6,146 nucleotides of DNA from UBA5314 sp964635975 (lineage in GTDB: Bacteria > Bacillota > Syntrophomonadia > Syntrophomonadales > Syntrophomonadaceae), in contig CAZWPO010000058.1 in NCBI GenBank assembly GCA_964635975.1, positions 1-6,146 on the forward strand, given 5' to 3'. The notes beneath the pieces were generated by a model. The model made no database searches. It was not told where the DNA came from and saw only the letters and a program-made list of their open reading frames with translations. Shown here piece after piece: positions 4,441-6,146 of the stretch (positions are counted from its first letter, which is position 1; each line of letters starts with the position of its first letter). A program made the translations under genes and the position numbers.

Positions 4441-6146
4441 ATGAAAACAAAGGTAGGCCTTAGACCTTCCGGGCGGATAATCAAGCTCGGCCAAGCAGGT
4501 ACTAGAAGAATAATTACAGCCTTTTTGCTGCTTACCCATATAATGCTCTGTTCACCCGTAGTTTGGGCGGCCGAGCCGACGGTTTCGATCGACGAAGCAG
4601 CCTATATCAATCTTGATTATTATGGACGGATTTCGAATGTAAATATAGTTAAGGGATGCAGTTTAAACGGAATAAATGAATTTAAAGATTACGGGGACTA
4701 TGAATCAATCAGCAATATGTCAGGATTTGACCAACCTGTTGTAGAGCCTGACGGCGTTGTGTGGAATCTCAAAACTATTCCGGCTAACAAAAGATTCTAT
4801 TATAACTGCCAGCTTGGAAATGACGTTTTGGAGCTTCCCTGGAATATCGATATCTCATACAAATTGAATGGAGTGCCCTGCAAAGCGGAAACCCTGGCTG
4901 GCGCATCGGGAGTTGTAGAAATAAACGTCTATGTAAAACCCAATCCCAAAGCCAAGGAGTATTACAAAAATAATATGCTGCTGCAGGTGGCAAGCTACAT
5001 AAACATGGAGGATACTTACAGCCTTGATGCTCCAGGCGCCCAGATGCAGTCAGTGGGCACATATAAAGCAGTGGTTTTTGGCGCCCTTCCTGGCGAAGAA
5101 GATACCTTCACCGTGCGCATCGGCACCAACAGTTTCGAAAGCGATGGCCTTACCATGATGATGATTCCTGGAACCCTAAAACAGCTGGAGGATATTAAAG
5201 CATTTAAGGAAGCCAAGGACACTCTGTACGATTCATATAATGCCATTTATTACAGCATGAATGACGTCCTTAATACCATGGAGAGTATGAGAGAAGGGCT
5301 TGCCCAGCTGCAAAGCGGAACTGCGGGTATGGAGGAGGCCAGGCGTTCGTTTAGCAGCGGAAAAGGCCAGATGAATACGTATGCGGACCAGGCTCTGAGT
5401 AATATGTCGGCTGCCAACTCCCAGTTAAAAGATATCATCCCCTATTTCAAAACCGCACAGAATATGATCAAAGATACCCGAAAAGATATAAACTCCATAA
5501 ACGACTCCCTGCAGGAGCTTGAAGATCCCCTGGACGAATCTAAAAATACTCTTTCCTATATGCGAGACGACCTGAATAACCTGGACAGCTTACTGGGAGA
5601 TTTAAATGAGCAAACCGAGACTGCTCTTAACAACCTGGGCACTCTGGCCGGAGCGGGAATGGCAACACAGTACCAGGCAGCTGAGCTTCAAGGAAAAGCG
5701 GGAATAGCTTCGGTCCTGGCCAGTTATTCAGGTTCCATAAATTTGATATTATCCGGATTGCAGAGTATGGATGACTCCACCATACAGATCATAAATATTA
5801 CCGAAGACTTAATGGCCAAAACCAATGACCTAAATAATACAGGCAATACCTACTCTGATGAAATGATTAATCTCCTCGGTGAATGCAAGGATTTGACCAA
5901 TCTTTTAAACATCAGTATCGGCAGTACAGTGACGTTCTTAACCTATACAAATTCACTGATACAGACCAGCGGAGATTTATTGGATAAAGCCTCAGAAGCT
6001 TCACTTTCGGGCGCATCGGATGTGCTGGATAGAAGCATACTCGGGCTGGGCAGCATACCTACCATGCGCAATGCCAATAACACCGTCAAGACAACTCTGG
6101 ATAAAGAATTTGATAAATTTGAGGATGAAAACAAGTTTATGAATTT
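4441..6146 (+). CDS. Secreted coiled-coil-rich partner protein of the MMPL exporter (3' end beyond window)
   Basis: A reading frame starts at ATG 4441 and stays open for 568 codons to the window edge, so the C-terminus is missing. Residues 1-44 form a signal peptide: a basic n-region (R22-R23), hydrophobic ITAFLLLTHIMLCSPVV, and a likely signal peptidase I cut after VWA (before AEP). Cys36 has no proper lipobox. Residues 45-245 look beta-rich, with aromatic and glycine motifs (YINLDYYGRI, FKDYGDY, LPWNIDISY, LAGASGVVEI). From about 246 to 560 the protein is almost wholly helical and polar, with heptad-like leucines (MRDDLNNLDSLLGDLNEQ) and L-x-x-G steps (GLAQLQSGTAGM) recalling YhgE/Pip-type proteins. 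A C-terminal membrane anchor is likely but unseen. The 4-bp gap to the MMPL stop and strong ribosome site argue for joint function as an extracytoplasmic adaptor or partner. I do not recognise a named family with certainty, and the partner role is inferred. Confidence 0.85.
   Translation, partial: MKTKVGLRPSGRIIKLGQAGTRRIITAFLLLTHIMLCSPVVWAAEPTVSIDEAAYINLDYYGRISNVNIVKGCSLNGINEFKDYGDYESISNMSGFDQPVVEPDGVVWNLKTIPANKRFYYNCQLGNDVLELPWNIDISYKLNGVPCKAETLAGASGVVEINVYVKPNPKAKEYYKNNMLLQVASYINMEDTYSLDAPGAQMQSVGTYKAVVFGALPGEEDTFTVRIGTNSFESDGLTMMMIPGTLKQLEDIKAFKEAKDTLYDSYNAIYYSMNDVLNTMESMREGLAQLQSGTAGMEEARRSFSSGKGQMNTYADQALSNMSAANSQLKDIIPYFKTAQNMIKDTRKDINSINDSLQELEDPLDESKNTLSYMRDDLNNLDSLLGDLNEQTETALNNLGTLAGAGMATQYQAAELQGKAGIASVLASYSGSINLILSGLQSMDDSTIQIINITEDLMAKTNDLNNTGNTYSDEMINLLGECKDLTNLLNISIGSTVTFLTYTNSLIQTSGDLLDKASEASLSGASDVLDRSILGLGSIPTMRNANNTVKTTLDKEFDKFEDENKFMN

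Noticed and set aside
4534..4566. Possible lipoprotein cysteine at residue 36 of the secreted protein
   Set aside because: The bases give I-M-L-C, without a small residue at -1 or a usual lipobox. A VWA-AEP signal peptidase I site just downstream fits better.
4784..6134. Minus-strand frames of 62-92 codons under the secreted protein gene
   Set aside because: They lie opposite a continuous 568-codon plus-strand frame with a signal peptide and a strong ribosome site, so they are chance antisense openings.

Overview
The window looks like chromosomal DNA from a low-to-mid GC Firmicute, probably a clostridial or Peptococcaceae-type anaerobe. This is inferred from strong purine-rich Shine-Dalgarno sites, TTGNNN/TATAAT promoters, and protein families typical of that group: a CBO0543-like membrane protein, a TetR regulator with a DhaS/YxaF-like C-terminus, and an MMPL exporter next to a secreted coiled-coil protein. 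No RNA gene, insertion sequence, CRISPR array or phage gene was seen. The species cannot be named from the sequence alone.

Left part (1-1470). A minus-strand gene (3-548) encodes a small membrane-anchored protein with an extracytoplasmic domain that looks NTF2-like. A 187-bp divergent intergenic region with overlapping promoter candidates separates it from a plus-strand gene (736-1290). That gene reads as one CBO0543-type multi-pass membrane protein split by a single in-frame TAA at 1021-1023, so it is probably a recent pseudogene, or else a sequence error. A hairpin with A-tract and T-tract flanks (1376-1416) lies between this gene and the convergent TetR gene and can serve as a terminator in both directions.

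Right part (1465-6146). A TetR-family regulator (minus, 1465-2061) is divergent from a two-gene operon: an MMPL/RND-superfamily transporter (2256-4436) and a signal-peptide-bearing protein with a long helical, coiled-coil-like region (4441 to beyond the window end). The second operon gene is open at the right edge: 568 codons are visible without a stop. The TetR-MMPL intergenic region holds a good promoter (TTGCAC, 16 bp, TATAAT) and several inverted repeats. The best is a 16-bp near-perfect palindrome at 2101-2116 that is a natural candidate for the TetR operator.

Working model (inference). The TetR protein senses a small hydrophobic ligand and controls divergent expression of an RND-type exporter. 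The exporter's co-translated secreted partner would act outside the membrane as an adaptor, periplasmic-type spacer or substrate carrier. The cargo is unknown. This regulator-pump-partner module is the most interesting system in the window.
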